Source: Acidimicrobiales bacterium (GTDB lineage: Bacteria; Actinomycetota; Acidimicrobiia; Acidimicrobiales; RAAP-2). From it: a DNA stretch of 14,284 nucleotides. The translations under genes and the position numbers were made by a program. Below the pieces are notes generated by a model, which worked only from the letters and a program-made list of their open reading frames with translations, did not search any database and was not told where the DNA came from. The DNA is taken from NCBI GenBank assembly GCA_017883125.1, contig JADGOD010000032.1:1-14284 (forward strand), written 5' to 3'. This document shows, one piece after another, positions 12,813 through 14,284 of this stretch. Positions within the stretch are counted from its first letter, which is position 1. Each line of letters starts with the position of its first letter.

Positions 12813-14284
12813 TCAAGCGTCCAGTCGTTCTACAAGCTCCTTGGCGGACCGCACCTCGCTGAGCAGCTGCTCGGTGTGGGCGGCAGTTCCTCGGAGTGGG
12901 TCCATCATAGGGACCCTTCTGAGCGGACCACTCCCAAGGTCGAAGACGAGCGAGTCCCAGTTCGCCGTGACGACCTCGTCGGGGAATCGCTTGAGGCACG
13001 ATCCGCGGAACCACGCCCGAGTGCTCCTCGGTGGGTCGGTGACGCAGGCAAGGACCTGCTCCTCGCTCACCAGGCGCTCGAGGCCCATGCGGGCGGCCAG
13101 GGACTTCTCGGGCCGGAGGTCGTGGTATTGCAGGTCCATCGCCCGGAGCCGGCTGTCGGTGGGCCGCAGATCGTGCCGCTCGCCATACGCGCTCAGGAGT
13201 CGGCGCTTGGCGAGCCAATCGACCGTAGTAACCAAGGCCTCAGGATCGCTCTCGAGCTTCTCGAGGGTGTCGGTCCAACGGGCGATGATCTCCGAGGCTT
13301 GGACCTCATCGCCGAGGGCGGAGCCTCCTTCGGACTCGACGTACTTCGTCGCAGCCTCCAACAGGGCGAACTGGATCTCGATGGCGCGCACGGAGCGGCC
13401 GTCGTCGAGCTCGACGGTCCCCGTCATGTCCGGATCGGCGCTGATCTCCCGGACGGCCCGGACGGGGTCGCGCAGATCGAGGTTCTCCGTCGAGAGAGCG
13501 CCGTCCTCGAGCATGGCGAGGATCAGCGCGGTGGTCCCCAGCTTCAGGAACGTCGCCACCTCGGCCATGTTGGCGTCGCCGAGGATGATGTGGAGGCGCC
13601 GATAGCGCTTGGCGTCGGCATGGGGCTCATCGCGAGTGTTGACGAGGGGTCGCTTGAGGGTGGTCTCGAGGCCGACGACCTCCTCGAAGAACTCCGCACG
13701 CTGGGAGATCTGGAACGACGGCGTTTGGTCGAAGGCGCTGGTCTCCGCGCCCACCTTCCCTGCCCCGCAGAACAGCTGGCGGGTCACGAGATGGGGGACG
13801 GCCGCGGCGACGACGTCAGAGAACGGGATCTCCCTCGAGAGCAGGTAGTTCTCGTGGCAGCCGTAGGAGTTCCCCTTGGCGTCGGAGTTGTTCTTGTAGA
13901 CGACGATCTTCGGGGCGTTGGGATACCGGGTGGACGCCGCCTCCATGGCGTGGCGCAGGACCACCTCTCCGGCACGGTCGTAGAGGACGCCCTCCAACGG
14001 GGTGGAGCATTCGGGAGAGGAGTACTCGGGGTGAGCGTGGTCGACATAGAAGCGCGCTCCGTTGGTCAGGACCGCGTTGGCCAGCTGGGTCTCGACCATG
14101 GGGGCCATCGAGCCAGGCCGTGTCGCGCCACGTGCATCACGGCCTGGGGACTCGTCATCGAAGTCCCAGCTGATGTGGTGACGGAGCCCCGAGGCGTACG
14201 CGTTGACCAGGAGGGTCGAGGTGGTGATGGGGTCGACGTCGGTCCCGCCGGTGGTGATCCCGTACTCGGTCTCGATCCCCAGAA
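12813..14284 (-). CDS. dop: Pup deamidase/depupylase Dop (partial, start off window)
   Basis: Dop converts the C-terminal Gln of Pup to Glu and also removes Pup from tagged proteins. About 489 residues are visible; the frame runs off the right edge at LGIETEYG, so only the start codon and a few residues are missing. The annotated-looking ATG at 14108 is internal. Key features are the metal-binding glutamates in GIETEYG, the loop with DFDDESPGRDARG characteristic of Dop and absent from PafA, FYVDHAHPEYSSPEC with the catalytic Asp, and RPLVNTRDEPHADAKRYRRLH. The C-terminus SLVFDLGSGPLRRVPMMDPLRG is of the Dop type. It is a paralogue of pafA in the same run. The gene order dop-pup-prcB-prcA matches mycobacteria. 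Confidence 0.96.
   Translation of the reverse strand, partial: LGIETEYGITTGGTDVDPITTSTLLVNAYASGLRHHISWDFDDESPGRDARGATRPGSMAPMVETQLANAVLTNGARFYVDHAHPEYSSPECSTPLEGVLYDRAGEVVLRHAMEAASTRYPNAPKIVVYKNNSDAKGNSYGCHENYLLSREIPFSDVVAAAVPHLVTRQLFCGAGKVGAETSAFDQTPSFQISQRAEFFEEVVGLETTLKRPLVNTRDEPHADAKRYRRLHIILGDANMAEVATFLKLGTTALILAMLEDGALSTENLDLRDPVRAVREISADPDMTGTVELDDGRSVRAIEIQFALLEAATKYVESEGGSALGDEVQASEIIARWTDTLEKLESDPEALVTTVDWLAKRRLLSAYGERHDLRPTDSRLRAMDLQYHDLRPEKSLAARMGLERLVSEEQVLACVTDPPRSTRAWFRGSCLKRFPDEVVTANWDSLVFDLGSGPLRRVPMMDPLRGTAAHTEQLLSEVRSAKELVERLDA

Noticed and set aside
12610..13605. Plus-strand open frame of 331 codons opposite pup and dop
   Set aside because: It is Ser/Arg-rich antisense shadow covering two well-supported genes.
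9691..14284. Similarity between the pafA and dop genes as a recent duplication
   Set aside because: Pup ligase and deamidase are ancient paralogues in all pupylating bacteria, and each here has its own type-specific motifs.

Overview
The window is a GC-rich actinobacterial chromosome segment. The Pup-proteasome genes, the DUF4193 zinc-ribbon protein, frequent GTG starts and dense stop/start overlaps all point to Actinomycetota. The gene order and protein flavour suggest a deep-branching group such as Acidimicrobiia; that placement is inference. Almost all genes lie on the minus strand, so transcription runs from high to low coordinates. There are no rRNA or tRNA genes, CRISPR arrays or insertion sequences that I can see.

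Right part (14284 down to 3956): one tightly packed run of ten minus-strand genes, in transcription order dop (5' end off the window), pup, prcB, prcA, pafA, lepB, tatB-like, tatC, helY-like helicase and a tandem ThyX-like protein. The first five form the pupylation/proteasome pathway. Dop deamidates the C-terminal Gln of Pup and also removes Pup from substrates, PafA ligates Pup to target lysines, and PrcA/PrcB form the 20S core. Next come protein export genes (signal peptidase I, TatB-like, TatC), then a Ski2/Mtr4-type helicase and a ThyX-family flavoprotein relative. Several junctions overlap (TAGTG at pup/prcB, ATGA at prcB/prcA and tatC/helY), so this is probably one or a few transcripts. 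The ring ATPase ARC/Mpa is not visible and may lie beyond the right edge.

Middle (3955 to 3603): about 350 bases with no convincing gene, holding a weak promoter candidate and an AT-rich patch.

Left part: a three-gene minus-strand unit (acidic DUF4193-type zinc-ribbon protein, a helical protein of unknown function, a GNAT acetyltransferase; 3602 to 2208) converges on a plus-strand gene at 1005-2201. That gene encodes an uncharacterised protein with an Arg/Gly/Pro-rich linker. It is divergent from a membrane-anchored HtrA-like serine protease whose C-terminal part, including the catalytic serine, is cut off by the left edge.

Most of the content belongs to known families. The points most worth a second look are the tandem ThyX-like protein, whose two halves each keep a different part of the ThyX signature; the insertion of lepB where mycobacteria carry pafBC; and the uncharacterised Arg/Gly-rich protein beside htrA.
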